Positions 1-8,467 of a stretch of 64,000 bases of DNA are shown piece after piece. Each line of letters opens with the position of its first letter. The stretch's first letter is position 1. The position numbers were made by a program, and so were the translations under genes. Source of the stretch: REEB481 sp964586595 (GTDB lineage Bacteria; Bacteroidota; Bacteroidia; NS11-12g; UBA955); the NCBI GenBank assembly GCA_964586595.1, contig CAZPHB010000001.1, positions 62,001-126,000 on the forward strand, written 5' to 3'. Under the pieces are notes generated by a model that saw nothing but the letters and a program-made list of their open reading frames with translations, was not told where the DNA came from and made no database searches.

Positions 1-628
1 CCAGGGCGCAGGTAAAGAAAATGATAAACCCGATGGGCTGGTACCAAATGTTCCAATTGATTCCGTGCTGTTGCGCCGCAATTTCCTTCAGGCTTAAAGT
101 ACCGGACATCATTACTACGGCAATGATGCTCAGGCCCATGGCCAATTCATACGAGATCATCTGACTGCTGGCGCGGATGGCACCATACAGTGAGTATTTG
201 TTGTTGGAAGCCCAGCCACCAATCATGATGCCGTAAACACCCATACTTACAAAGCCAATCACGTATAAAATTCCTATGTCGATGTCGGCAATTTGCATGT
301 TGAGCGTGTAGCCAAAAACATGCAGTTCTGTACCCCAGGGAATGGCAGCACCGGTCATACAGGCTGTGAACATGGCGATGCCCGGCCCCATGATGAACAG
401 CCATTTTTCCGAAGCGGCCGGAATCAGATCTTCTTTAAAGAACATTTTCCCGGCATCGGCAATGGGTTGCAGCAATCCAAACACTCCTGCCCTGTTCGGG
501 CCCTGTCTGTCCTGAAGGAAGGCCGCAACCTTTCGTTCTGCATAGGTGCTGTATGTGGCAATCAACAGGGTAATACCCAGAATGACCAGTACAAGGATGG
601 ATTTTTCTATGAGCAATGCAGCGTCCAT
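1..628 (-). CDS. nuoH: NADH-quinone oxidoreductase subunit H, N-terminal part (runs off the left edge)
   Basis: Membrane subunit of complex I that, with NuoB and NuoD, forms the quinone-binding site where the peripheral arm meets the membrane arm. Reading the minus strand from the ATG at 626-628 gives about 209 residues starting MDAALLIEKSILVLV. A hydrophobic first helix is followed by the family signature AERKVAAFLQDRQGPNR and the FFKEDLIPA loop, then further membrane helices. The C-terminal part lies outside the window. The start is one base after the nuoG stop, so translation is probably coupled. The frame is open to the edge and no internal stop was seen. Confidence 0.95.
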   Translation of the reverse strand, partial: MDAALLIEKSILVLVILGITLLIATYSTYAERKVAAFLQDRQGPNRAGVFGLLQPIADAGKMFFKEDLIPAASEKWLFIMGPGIAMFTACMTGAAIPWGTELHVFGYTLNMQIADIDIGILYVIGFVSMGVYGIMIGGWASNNKYSLYGAIRASSQMISYELAMGLSIIAVVMMSGTLSLKEIAAQQHGINWNIWYQPIGFIIFFTCAL

Positions 629-629
629 A

Positions 630-1580
630 TCAGGCTTTATTCAGTAAGGGTGTATGTTCCGGGATGGGCTCAAAATATTTATTGGCCGAGATTACGCTGT
701 GCCGGTCGATCTTCCTCGGGCCTTCAATGGTCCAGTCCGACATGCTTTTCTTTTCAAATCGGCAGGTATTGCAGATGAACTCTTTTACTTCTCCGTGCTC
801 ATCTTTTCGCGCAGTTACGCGGTAGATTTCGTCGCCAACATTCCAAAGCACAGCTTTGCCGCAGCATTTATCGCAGGACCTGTGGGCGTCGAGTGGCTTG
901 GTGTACCATACCCGACTTTTAAACCTGAAGGTTTTGTCTGTAAGCGCCCCCACAGGACACACGTCGATAACGTTTCCGCTGAAATCGTTGTCTATGGCCT
1001 GTTCAATATACGTGCTGATTTCAGCGGCATCGCCGCGTTTCATCACCCCGTGGACACGTTTTCCTGTAATTTGATCGGCCGTGTACACACAGCGATAACA
1101 GAGGATGCAGCGTGTCATGTGTAACTTGATATACGGCCCGATGTCGATCTTGTCGAAGGTGCGTCGTTCAAATTCATAACGGGTTTTTGCTGCTCCGTGG
1201 TCAAATGCAAGATCCTGAAGGTGACACTCACCCGCCTGATCGCAAATGGGACAATCCAGCGGATGATTGATCAGCAGAAATTCCACAACTCCTTTTCTGG
1301 CTTCCAGGGTTCTTGGAGAGGTGGTGTTTTTCACTTCCATGCCATCCATCACAGGTGTGGAGCAACTGGCCACCAGTTTTGGCATAGGGCGTGGATCCTT
1401 TTCACTTCCTTTGCTTACTTCAACCAAACATGTTCTGCATTTTCCACCACTGCCTTTTAGTGAGCTGTAGTAGCACATTGCCGGAGGAACAATGGGTCCA
1501 CCAATCATGCGGGCCGCATTCAGGATGGTTGTGCCGTCCGGAACCTCAATGGTATGACCATCTATAGTTACTTTAGCCAT
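630..1580 (-). CDS. nuoG: NADH-quinone oxidoreductase subunit G, short form
   Basis: Iron-sulfur subunit of the complex I peripheral arm, carrying electrons from NuoF towards NuoB. The 316 residues hold an N-terminal [2Fe-2S] ferredoxin domain (cysteines in CYYSSLKGSGGKCRTC), the His-Cys [4Fe-4S] motif HPLDCPICDQAGEC near residue 106, and a ferredoxin-like pair (CILCYRC, DVCPVGAL). It ends soon after the SCDKCC segment. The large molybdopterin-oxidoreductase domain of long NuoG proteins (about 900 residues in E. coli) is absent. Short NuoG proteins are, as I recall, usual in Bacteroidota, so this is probably a lineage form and not a truncation; nuoH follows directly, with no sign of decay. 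Confidence 0.93.
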   Translation of the reverse strand: MAKVTIDGHTIEVPDGTTILNAARMIGGPIVPPAMCYYSSLKGSGGKCRTCLVEVSKGSEKDPRPMPKLVASCSTPVMDGMEVKNTTSPRTLEARKGVVEFLLINHPLDCPICDQAGECHLQDLAFDHGAAKTRYEFERRTFDKIDIGPYIKLHMTRCILCYRCVYTADQITGKRVHGVMKRGDAAEISTYIEQAIDNDFSGNVIDVCPVGALTDKTFRFKSRVWYTKPLDAHRSCDKCCGKAVLWNVGDEIYRVTARKDEHGEVKEFICNTCRFEKKSMSDWTIEGPRKIDRHSVISANKYFEPIPEHTPLLNKA

Positions 1581-1601
1581 TAGCTTTTAATCTTTTGTAA
1601 A

Positions 1602-2954
1602 TCAAGCTGTTACGTTAGAATAGTTCTTTTCGGAAACCCTTCCGTAATTGCGTTGCATGGCCAACTTGGGTTCCCGTACATGCCATTCAAATTCTTCGCG
1701 GAAGTGGCGGATGGCACTGGCCACAGGCCAGGCTGCTGCATCACCCAAAGGACAAATGGTATTGCCTTCTATTTTCGCCTGAATATCCCACAGCAAGTCG
1801 ATGTCTTCCTGTTTGCCGTGTCCATATTCCAAGCGGTGCAATACTTTCTCCATCCAACCGGTTCCTTCCCTGCACGGGCTGCATTGTCCGCAGCTTTCGT
1901 GATGGTAGAAACGGGTGAAGTTCCACGTATTTCTTACAATACATTGGTCTTCGTCGTACACAATGAAACCACCTGAACCAAGCATGGACCCGGTTTGAAA
2001 CCCTCCGTCGGATAAGCTTTCATAGGTCATGAGGCGATCTTCGCCGGCCGCCGTTTTGGTCACCAGGAAATGCGGGAGGATGGGAACGGAAGAACCTCCG
2101 GGAACACAGGCTTTCAACTGCTTGCCACCTTTGATTCCGCCGCAGTATTCATCGCTGTACAAAAATTCTTCCACCGATAATCCCAGTTCAATCTCGTAAA
2201 CTCCGGGATTATTGATGTTACCGCAGGCAGAAATCAGTTTTGTACCTGTGGAGCGGCCTATGCCAATTTTCGCGTATTCTTCTCCTCCGTCGTTGACAAT
2301 AGGTACTACGGCGGCAATGGTTTCTACGTTATTGACCACAGTTGGGCATCCCCAAAGACCTTTAACCGCCGGAAATGGAGGTTTAATTCTTGGATTGCCG
2401 CGTTTCCCTTCCAGACTTTCAATGAGCGCCGTTTCTTCTCCACAGATGTAAGCACCTGCGCCAGGGTTTACGTATAAATCGAGGTTGTATCCGGAACCCT
2501 GAATGTTCTTTCCGAGCCATCCAGCCTGATATGCTTCAGCAATGGCTTTTTCCAGAATGTGGAGAATCCACATATATTCACCTCTAATGTAGATATACGA
2601 TGTATTTGCGCCCAGTGCGTAACTGGAAACAATCATCCCTTCAATCAGCAGATGTGGAATGTGCTCCATGAGGTAACGATCCTTGAAGGTTCCGGGTTCG
2701 CTTTCGTCGGCGTTGCACAGCAAGTAGCGCGGAACGCCTTCGGGTTTCGCAAGGAAACTCCATTTCATTCCCGTAGGAAACCCTGCTCCACCGCGTCCGC
2801 GTAGTCCCGATTTTTTTACTTCTTCAACAACGTCCTCGGAAGACATCGATTTCAAAGCTTTCTCAACGGCCCTGTAGCCACCTTCCCTTCGGTACACTTC
2901 ATACGAAGCAATTCCGGGAACTTTGGCTTTATCAATCAGCAGCTTGCGTTTCAT
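1602..2954 (-). CDS. nuoF: NADH-quinone oxidoreductase subunit F
   Basis: Complex I subunit that binds NADH and FMN and starts electron transfer. The 450 residues include the glycine-rich FMN/NADH segment GLRGRGGAGFPTGMKW (about residues 50-65), the acidic NADH-site stretch NADESEPGTFKDR, the conserved NPGAGAYICGEETALIESLEG region, given here only as GAYICGEETALIESLEG, and the C-terminal [4Fe-4S] motif CGQCSPCREGTGWM with its later cysteine. Length is normal for the family. It lies 11 bases after the unrelated gene at 2966-3484 and 21 bases before nuoG, so it is part of the nuo operon. Confidence 0.96.
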   Translation of the reverse strand: MKRKLLIDKAKVPGIASYEVYRREGGYRAVEKALKSMSSEDVVEEVKKSGLRGRGGAGFPTGMKWSFLAKPEGVPRYLLCNADESEPGTFKDRYLMEHIPHLLIEGMIVSSYALGANTSYIYIRGEYMWILHILEKAIAEAYQAGWLGKNIQGSGYNLDLYVNPGAGAYICGEETALIESLEGKRGNPRIKPPFPAVKGLWGCPTVVNNVETIAAVVPIVNDGGEEYAKIGIGRSTGTKLISACGNINNPGVYEIELGLSVEEFLYSDEYCGGIKGGKQLKACVPGGSSVPILPHFLVTKTAAGEDRLMTYESLSDGGFQTGSMLGSGGFIVYDEDQCIVRNTWNFTRFYHHESCGQCSPCREGTGWMEKVLHRLEYGHGKQEDIDLLWDIQAKIEGNTICPLGDAAAWPVASAIRHFREEFEWHVREPKLAMQRNYGRVSEKNYSNVTA

Positions 2955-2965
2955 GGTGTATCGGA

Positions 2966-3484
2966 TTATTTCTTTAAGCCGAAGCCAACATCATTTACTT
3001 TTCCGGAACGGGTATCAACCATCAGCATCACCCCTTTCCCTGCATAAATCAAACCTTTACCCATCATGTCTTCCCATGTTACTGTGGGCGTTTTTGCCTT
3101 CACTTCCGCAATGCTGAGCGCAGGAGTTATCAGCGCATCGGCAATAAGTAAGGAACCGGTATATGGTTTCAGTGGTTCACTGGCGCGGATGGAGTTTCCC
3201 AGGAATACGCGAATGCTGTTGTTGCCATCGGCATCTACTTCCAGCACCAAGCCCAGGCTGTCGAACACATATTGTGTGCGGTTTGGGTTTGACAGTTGGC
3301 GATTGGCCCCACCAAGTGCATTCAGTATTTCAGTTGCTTTGGATTTAGCGGTGAATACGGTTCCGTTTAAAGTCCAGGATTTGGCCATAGGATTGAGCGC
3401 AATGGACATCTGGGCATTTGCGGTTGTGGCGGCAAACAAATATGTTGAAACACCTAAAAGTGTTAAAATGAGACGGTTTTTCAT
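2966..3484 (-). CDS. Secreted protein of unknown function inside the nuo operon
   Basis: Not recognised as any complex I subunit. The 172 residues start with a signal peptide (charged MKNR, hydrophobic core LILTLLGVSTYLFAATT, likely cleavage after ANA), so the mature protein should be periplasmic or outer-membrane associated, whereas its neighbours NuoE and NuoF are cytoplasmic. The mature part is a single compact domain rich in beta-type sequence, with no cysteine, lipobox or membrane helix. It overlaps the end of nuoE by 4 bases (ATGA) and lies 11 bases before nuoF, so it must be made from the nuo transcript. It may be a lineage-specific insertion; a role in complex I cannot be claimed. Confidence 0.75.
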   Translation of the reverse strand: MKNRLILTLLGVSTYLFAATTANAQMSIALNPMAKSWTLNGTVFTAKSKATEILNALGGANRQLSNPNRTQYVFDSLGLVLEVDADGNNSIRVFLGNSIRASEPLKPYTGSLLIADALITPALSIAEVKAKTPTVTWEDMMGKGLIYAGKGVMLMVDTRSGKVNDVGFGLKK

Positions 3485-3987
3485 CGGTTATCAGCGATTA
3501 ATTGATCAATTTTTTCCTCTGTGAGGTGTTCGTGGTAATGTTCACCCAGTTGCAACATGGGTGCATAACCACAGGCGCCCAGGCATTCTACTGTTTTCAG
3601 GGTAAAGCGGCCATCGGCGGTAGTTTCACCGTCTTTGATGCCCAATTTTTGTTCGATGTAGGCTACAATTCTTTCTGCGCCTTCGATCATGCAGGGCCCT
3701 GTGCGGCAAACTTCCAGTTTAACGGCACCAACAGGTTTGGTGTCGTACATGGAATAGAATGTGGCCACTTCATATACTTCAACAGGCTGAATATGCAGGA
3801 TTCTGGCCACGTAATCCATCACAGGAACCGACAACCATCCGAACTCTGCCTGTGCTAAATGAAGTACGCGCAACAAGGCGCTTTTTTGCTTCCCTTCGGG
3901 ATATTGGGCTGTAATGGTCGCAATCAGTTTGAGTGTTTCCGGGCTGAATTGCGGTTGCGTTTCGGTATTCATGGTTTGCTCAGGCAT
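3481..3987 (-). CDS. nuoE: NADH-quinone oxidoreductase subunit E
   Basis: Thioredoxin-fold [2Fe-2S] subunit of the complex I peripheral arm, partner of NuoF. The 168 residues have the expected helical N-terminal half (QKSALLRVLHLAQAEFGWL) and the four cluster cysteines arranged as C-x4-C (CRTGPC) and C-x3-C (CLGAC). The start overlaps the end of nuoD by 8 bases and the stop overlaps the following secreted-protein gene by 4 bases. A second in-frame ATG lies four codons downstream and could be the true start. Confidence 0.95.
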   Translation of the reverse strand: MPEQTMNTETQPQFSPETLKLIATITAQYPEGKQKSALLRVLHLAQAEFGWLSVPVMDYVARILHIQPVEVYEVATFYSMYDTKPVGAVKLEVCRTGPCMIEGAERIVAYIEQKLGIKDGETTADGRFTLKTVECLGACGYAPMLQLGEHYHEHLTEEKIDQLIADNR

Positions 3988-5200
3988 CTAGTTCTCCTGC
4001 AATTACGTTCATGCTGCTCATGGTCAAAACGGCATCGCTCAACAGGCTGCCCTTAATCATTTCGGGATAGGCCTGATAATAGATGAAACATGGCCTGCGG
4101 AAATGAAGTCTGTAAGGGGTTCTTCCACCGTCGCTGATGAGGTAATAACCCAGTTCTCCGTTACCGCCTTCCACTGCATGGTACACCTCGCCTTCGGGAA
4201 TTGGTGTTTCCCCCATCACGATTTTGAAATGATAGATGAGGGCTTCCATACTCTTGTACACTTCGTCTTTGGGAGGCAGGTAATAGTCGGGAACTTCGGT
4301 ATAATGCTTTCCTGCGGGCATATTGTCCAGTGCCTGGCGAATGATGCTCAGGCTTTCTCGGATTTCGTGCTGGCGCACCATGAAACGGTCATAAGTATCG
4401 CCGTCTTTACCTACAGGTATGATGAAGTCAAAATCCTGATAGCTGCTGTATGGATTCATCACGCGTACATCGTAGTCCACACCGGCTGCGCGAAGGTTCG
4501 GACCTGTAAATCCGTAATTCAGTGCACGTTCTGCTGTGATGGGTCCGGCTTTGATGACCCGATCCATAAAAATACGGTTGCGGGTAATGAGGCTGTCGAA
4601 CTCATCGAAGCGCTTCGGAAAGGTTTTCAAGAAGTCGTTCAGCTTATGCCGGAAATCATCTGTGAAATCGCGTTCAAATCCGCCAATGCGTCCAATGTTT
4701 GTGGTAAGACGTGCACCACACACAGCTTCGAACATCTCATAGATGCGTTCGCGCTCTTGGAACATGTAGGTAAAGCCTGTGAGGGCGCCGGTATCTACAC
4801 CTATGACGCTGTTGCACACCAAATGATCTGCAATCCGTGCAAGTTCCATGATGATTACGCGCATGTAATCCACCCTTTTGGAAACTTCAATGCCGGCAAG
4901 CTTCTCCACGGTCATGTGCCAGCCCATGTTGTTGATGGGCGAAGAACAATAATTGAGTCGGTCGGTAATGGGCGTAATTTGGTTGTAGGGCCTTCGTTCC
5001 GCCAGCTTTTCGAAAGCGCGGTGGATGTAGCCAATGGTCGGTTCGGCTTCCAGAATTCGTTCACCGTCCACCTTCAGTACATTTTGAAAAACCCCGTGTG
5101 TGGCCGGGTGTGTAGGTCCAAGATTCAGGATGGCTATTTCACCATCAATAGTTTCTGAGCTGACCAGCTGGCCTCCGTTGCGTATGTTCAGTTCACTCAT
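3980..5200 (-). CDS. nuoD: NADH-quinone oxidoreductase subunit D
   Basis: The 49-kDa-type subunit of complex I, related to the large subunit of NiFe hydrogenases, lining the quinone cavity with NuoB. The 406 residues include LGPTHPATHGVF, the quinone-site segment GYIHRAFEKLAERRPYNQ, and FRRPCFIYYQAYPEM near the C terminus. NuoC is a separate gene here, not fused as in E. coli. The ATG overlaps the nuoC stop by 4 bases (ATGA), indicating coupling. Length is normal. Confidence 0.97.
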   Translation of the reverse strand: MSELNIRNGGQLVSSETIDGEIAILNLGPTHPATHGVFQNVLKVDGERILEAEPTIGYIHRAFEKLAERRPYNQITPITDRLNYCSSPINNMGWHMTVEKLAGIEVSKRVDYMRVIIMELARIADHLVCNSVIGVDTGALTGFTYMFQERERIYEMFEAVCGARLTTNIGRIGGFERDFTDDFRHKLNDFLKTFPKRFDEFDSLITRNRIFMDRVIKAGPITAERALNYGFTGPNLRAAGVDYDVRVMNPYSSYQDFDFIIPVGKDGDTYDRFMVRQHEIRESLSIIRQALDNMPAGKHYTEVPDYYLPPKDEVYKSMEALIYHFKIVMGETPIPEGEVYHAVEGGNGELGYYLISDGGRTPYRLHFRRPCFIYYQAYPEMIKGSLLSDAVLTMSSMNVIAGELDA

Positions 5201-5703
5201 CTTCCGAAAAAGCGATCGTCTTTATCATTTCTTGTTTCGTCTTCCAGGGCATATTCCTTCCTCAAGGGGAAATAGTCCATGGAATCCATGTTCAGGATCC
5301 TGCGCAGGTCGGGATGGTTGGTGAAGTGAACCCCGTAGAAGTCGTAGGTTTCACGTTCCATCCAGTTGGCAGCGCTGTAGATGGCGGTAGCAGATGCTAT
5401 TTCCGGCTTATCTATGGGCAGGAACGCCTTTAGGCGCACACGAATATTGTGCACCATGCTGTGCAGGTGATATACCACTGCAATTTCGCGTCCGGCATCA
5501 TCCGGATAATGTACCGCGCATAAATCGGTGAGGAAATTCAATTGAAATTCCTGGTGTTTGTTCAGGAATTCCAGGACCTCTATAATCTTGGAGGGATTAA
5601 CTTCAATGGTTAACAGGCCATAAGGCTCCGATGCGGAAAGAACATCTGCATCAAAAGACTGCCTCATGGCGTCGAGCACCTGTTGGTTTCCAATGTTGCT
5701 CAT
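5197..5703 (-). CDS. nuoC: NADH-quinone oxidoreductase subunit C
   Basis: The 30-kDa-type subunit of the complex I peripheral arm, contacting NuoD. The 168 residues include the conserved signature ANWMERETYDFYGVHFTNHP followed by RRILNMDSMDYFPLRKEY, which identify the family. The start lies 4 bases after the nuoB stop and the stop overlaps nuoD. Confidence 0.95.
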   Translation of the reverse strand: MSNIGNQQVLDAMRQSFDADVLSASEPYGLLTIEVNPSKIIEVLEFLNKHQEFQLNFLTDLCAVHYPDDAGREIAVVYHLHSMVHNIRVRLKAFLPIDKPEIASATAIYSAANWMERETYDFYGVHFTNHPDLRRILNMDSMDYFPLRKEYALEDETRNDKDDRFFGR

Positions 5704-5707
5704 GGGT

Positions 5708-6244
5708 TCAGGTAAGGTTATAACTTTCCAGCATGCGTTTGTATTCTTCAGAATGGCGCCTTCTGAGGCTTTCGTTTTTCGCCAATTCCTGAATTTTCAT
5801 TACACCTTCAATGATTTGCTCGGGTCTTGGCGGGCAACCGGGCACGTACACGTCCACAGGAATGATTCGGTCGATGCCCTGAAGCACGCTGTAGGTGTCG
5901 AAAATCCCTCCGCTGGAAGCACAGGCGCCAACAGAAAGTACCCATTTAGGCTCTGCCATCTGGTCGTAAACCTGCTTCAGTACCGGACCCATTTTTTTCG
6001 CGATGGTACCCATCACCATCAGCAGATCGGCCTGACGGGGCGAAAAGCTGAGTCGTTCGCTTCCGAATCGCGCGAGGTCATAATTGGAACCCATGGTGGC
6101 CATAAATTCGATTCCACAGCATGAAGTTGCAAAAGGCAAAGGCCACAGTGAATTTGCTCTGGCCAAACCAATAACCTTGTCGAGGCTGGTGGCAAAGAAT
6201 CCCTGCCCTTCCAAACCTTCCGGTTTTTCTCCGATGTTTACCAT
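5708..6244 (-). CDS. nuoB: NADH-quinone oxidoreductase subunit B
   Basis: Complex I subunit carrying the last iron-sulfur cluster (N2) before quinone. The 178 residues include the adjacent cysteines in SCCGIEFMATMGSNYDLARF, the third in SVGACASSGG and the fourth in VYVPGCPPRPEQ, the standard ligand set for N2. The first residues MVNIGEKPEGLEGQGFF precede the core. The gene lies 32 bases after nuoA in the same operon. Confidence 0.97.
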   Translation of the reverse strand: MVNIGEKPEGLEGQGFFATSLDKVIGLARANSLWPLPFATSCCGIEFMATMGSNYDLARFGSERLSFSPRQADLLMVMGTIAKKMGPVLKQVYDQMAEPKWVLSVGACASSGGIFDTYSVLQGIDRIIPVDVYVPGCPPRPEQIIEGVMKIQELAKNESLRRRHSEEYKRMLESYNLT

Positions 6245-6276
6245 AATGATTTTTTTGCTTTAGAAATGCTGCACAA

Positions 6277-6639
6277 TCACTTTTCCCATTCCAGCGCACC
6301 CCGTTTTTTCACGTAGAAGAAACCAACAAGGAAAAATGCCACAAACATTAACACGGCCCAAAAGCCTTCCCATCCCATTTCCTTCATGTTCACGGCGTAA
6401 GGATAGAAGAAAATCACTTCAACGTCGAACAAAACGAACAAAATGGCAGTAAGAAAATACTTCACCGACACAGGAAAGCGAGCGTTCCCTGTCGATTCGA
6501 TGCCACATTCAAAATTCTCTTGCTTGGCAGCGGTTTTCCTTGAAGGCCCAATCAGGTGTGTCAGCACGAGTACAAGAACCACAAAACCTAAGGCTGCGGC
6601 TAATTGCAAAACGACGGGCAAGTAACTGGATGGATTCAT
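6277..6639 (-). CDS. nuoA: NADH-quinone oxidoreductase subunit A
   Basis: Small three-helix membrane subunit of complex I near the quinone channel. The 120 residues contain the family signature FECGIESTGNARFPVSVKYF and FLTAILFVLFDVEVIFFYPYA. The start at the ATG at 6637-6639 (MNPSSYLPVV) is chosen because this is the family's usual length; the frame stays open upstream to 6954, but those residues are unlike NuoA and run antisense into the neighbouring gene. This is the first gene of the nuo operon. Confidence 0.95.
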   Translation of the reverse strand: MNPSSYLPVVLQLAAALGFVVLVLVLTHLIGPSRKTAAKQENFECGIESTGNARFPVSVKYFLTAILFVLFDVEVIFFYPYAVNMKEMGWEGFWAVLMFVAFFLVGFFYVKKRGALEWEK

Positions 6640-6764
6640 GATTTGCGGCGAAAATAATACAAGCCAAGTGCACAAATGGTTTTCCTCGAGAATATTTGTT
6701 CGTCCTTTTTTGACGAGCTGAATCACCCGAGGAGCCAACAGGAAAAAAATGAAGTTGCCAAGCT

Positions 6765-6772
6765 TAGATTTG
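6765..6772 (+). promoter_or_regulatory. Bacteroidota -7 box (TAGATTTG) upstream of the T9SS haem-motif protein
   Basis: Exact match to TAnnTTTG, ending 18 bases before the ATG at 6791. No TTTG is present at the usual -33 spacing, so this is a partial match. It argues for a start at 6791/6794 rather than the in-frame ATG at 6749. Confidence 0.4.
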
Positions 6773-6790
6773 TGTACCGAAACAATACGT

Positions 6791-7582
6791 ATGATGCAGA
6801 AAATTTTACTCAGCCTATTCTGTGCGGGTACAGCAGTGCTGTTCATGAACAGTTCGAATGGTGCAGGTGCTTCACAGAACGCCGACCGCACCGGAAGTCC
6901 CGTGTCCAGCGGAACGTGCAACAATTGCCATTCGGGCGGTGCAGTGACGCCCAACTTAACAGTTGGTCTGTTTGATGGTTTGATTCCTGTAACGGTTTAC
7001 ACTCCGGGGAAAAACTACACATTACGCATTTCAATACTTGGACTGGGATACAGCCGTTTCGGGTTTCAGGCCGTGGCCCTGGGTTCCGGAAATGTGAATG
7101 CAGGGAGTCTGACCGCCGGCGGAACCAATACGCGTGTGCTTACCTTGAACAATCGGGTGTACGGTGAACATACCAGTCCAAGCAATACGGGCCTTTTTGA
7201 ATTAAACTGGAAAGCACCTGAAGCAGGTGCCGGAACGGTAACCTTTTACACGGCAGGATTGGGCGCTGCAAATCCTGTTGGCGACAATGGCGATAAAGCC
7301 ACAACGAAAAATTTCAGTGTGCTGGAAGGCGCCAGTATGTCTGCCTCAACACCGGAACGGCCAACCATCAAATTTGGCCCCAATCCCGTTGACGATGAGT
7401 TGCATTTCTTCGGGGCCACCTTGCGAAACATCAGCGTATATAACCTCCGGGGGCAGCTTCAAACCATGTTCAGCGGTGCCTGTGGAAGCATCAATCTAGA
7501 CAACCTTTCACCCGGATATTATCTGCTGCAAGGGCAGGATGACTCGGGTAAAATCCAAAGCATTCGATTCATGAAATCTTGA
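6791..7582 (+). CDS. T9SS-secreted protein with one CxxCH motif and a type A sorting domain
   Basis: Predicted extracellular protein. From the ATG at 6791 (or 6794) it has a signal peptide (MMQKILLSLFCAGTAVLF), then GTCNNCHSGG, a CxxCH motif that would bind haem c covalently, then a beta-sandwich region of about 130 residues resembling the Reeler-type domains often placed after such motifs, and a C-terminal T9SS type A sorting domain (FGPNPVDDELHF ... ISVYNLRGQ ... SPGYYLLQGQ). The sorting domain implies export by the gliding-associated T9SS, whose genes are not in this window. The frame is open from an earlier ATG at 6749, but that would hide the signal peptide. The haem assignment is inference from the motif. 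Confidence 0.8.
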   Translation: MMQKILLSLFCAGTAVLFMNSSNGAGASQNADRTGSPVSSGTCNNCHSGGAVTPNLTVGLFDGLIPVTVYTPGKNYTLRISILGLGYSRFGFQAVALGSGNVNAGSLTAGGTNTRVLTLNNRVYGEHTSPSNTGLFELNWKAPEAGAGTVTFYTAGLGAANPVGDNGDKATTKNFSVLEGASMSASTPERPTIKFGPNPVDDELHFFGATLRNISVYNLRGQLQTMFSGACGSINLDNLSPGYYLLQGQDDSGKIQSIRFMKS

Positions 7583-7601
7583 TTCGCCGGCCCATGCCTC
7601 T

Positions 7602-7642
7602 AAAACAAAACCCGTTGATATTCGACGGGTTTTGTTTTTTTT
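7602..7642 (+). terminator. Rho-independent terminator after the T9SS protein
   Basis: Perfect 14-bp inverted repeat (7602-7615 with 7625-7638, AAAACAAAACCCGT arm, 9-base loop) followed by further T residues. The next promoter overlaps its 3' arm. Confidence 0.85.
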
Positions 7643-7661
7643 CTTCGATTTTCTATTTTCG
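7631..7661 (+). promoter_or_regulatory. Promoter of the amidase gene
   Basis: TTTG at 7631-7634, 19-base spacer, TATTTTCG at 7654-7661 (one mismatch to TAnnTTTG). It ends 5 bases before the ATG at 7667, so the transcript would be leaderless or nearly so. The -33 box lies in the T-rich arm of the preceding terminator. Confidence 0.55.
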
Positions 7662-7666
7662 AAATC

Positions 7667-8467
7667 ATGGAAAAAAAAGGACGTTTTATCTTGTGCAATG
7701 TGGATGAATTTGAACGTTGGTTAAACGATTCAAGGATAGCACGAACCATCAGGCTCATTCAAAATCACCATACCTACATACCCAATTACAGCCACTTCAA
7801 AGGCAATAACCATTTTGCCATGCTGCAGGGAATGGAACAAAGTCATCTGCAAAGAGGGTTCAGCGAAATAGCTCAGAATTTAACCACCTTTCCGGACGGC
7901 AAGGTGGCGATTTGCAGGAGTTTTGAAAAAATTCCTGCGGGCATCAAAGGCGCAAATCAGGCAGGGATATGTATGGAACACATTGGGAATTTCGACACAG
8001 GCGGCGACAACATGCGCCAGGAACATCGAGACGCCATCCTTAAGGTAAACGCACTCTTGCTGAAAAAATTCTCCCTTCCTGCAAATACCGACACGGTTGT
8101 TTACCACCACTGGTGGGACTTAAACAGCGGACTTCGAGGCAACGGAAGTGGTTCAACCAAATCATGTCCCGGTACCAATTTCTTTGGTGGGAATTCTGTT
8201 GATGCAGCAACAAGAAATTTCATATCCGAAATTGATGCACTGCTGAAGGGCGTTGAAAAAGCCCCTCCATTTTTAAGGGAATGTGAAGTGACTGCGGGAA
8301 CCCTCAACGTGCGCAATGCACCTTCAGTTTCCGGCTCGCTGCTGAAACAACTGAATCAGGGAATCAGGGTGATGGTTTATGAAGACCAAGCGGAATGGTG
8401 TCGGATCCATCCAACGCAACAGCATTGGGTCTCCGGCAGATATCTGCGCGCTTCAATGGGCGGATAA
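7667..8467 (+). CDS. N-acetylmuramoyl-L-alanine amidase with C-terminal SH3 domain
   Basis: Peptidoglycan hydrolase of the amidase_2 (T7 lysozyme/PGRP-like) fold, cutting the bond between N-acetylmuramic acid and the stem peptide. Likely zinc ligands are visible: a histidine in QNHHTYIPNY (about residue 34), one in YHHWWDL, and the cysteine in SCPGTNFFGG. Residues about 204-262 form an SH3b-type domain (TAGTLNVRNAPSVSGSLL ... WVSGRYL), which usually binds cell wall. No signal peptide is visible, so it may act on internalised muropeptides or leave by another route. Its end overlaps the convergent mltG gene by 15 bases. Confidence 0.85.
   Translation: MEKKGRFILCNVDEFERWLNDSRIARTIRLIQNHHTYIPNYSHFKGNNHFAMLQGMEQSHLQRGFSEIAQNLTTFPDGKVAICRSFEKIPAGIKGANQAGICMEHIGNFDTGGDNMRQEHRDAILKVNALLLKKFSLPANTDTVVYHHWWDLNSGLRGNGSGSTKSCPGTNFFGGNSVDAATRNFISEIDALLKGVEKAPPFLRECEVTAGTLNVRNAPSVSGSLLKQLNQGIRVMVYEDQAEWCRIHPTQQHWVSGRYLRASMGG

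Noticed and set aside
4103..5158. 351-codon open frame antisense to nuoD
   Set aside because: Shadow of a strongly coding region; the minus strand gives a clear NuoD.
6640..6954. N-terminal extension of nuoA
   Set aside because: The extra residues are unlike NuoA and are antisense to the T9SS protein gene; the start at 6639 gives the family length.
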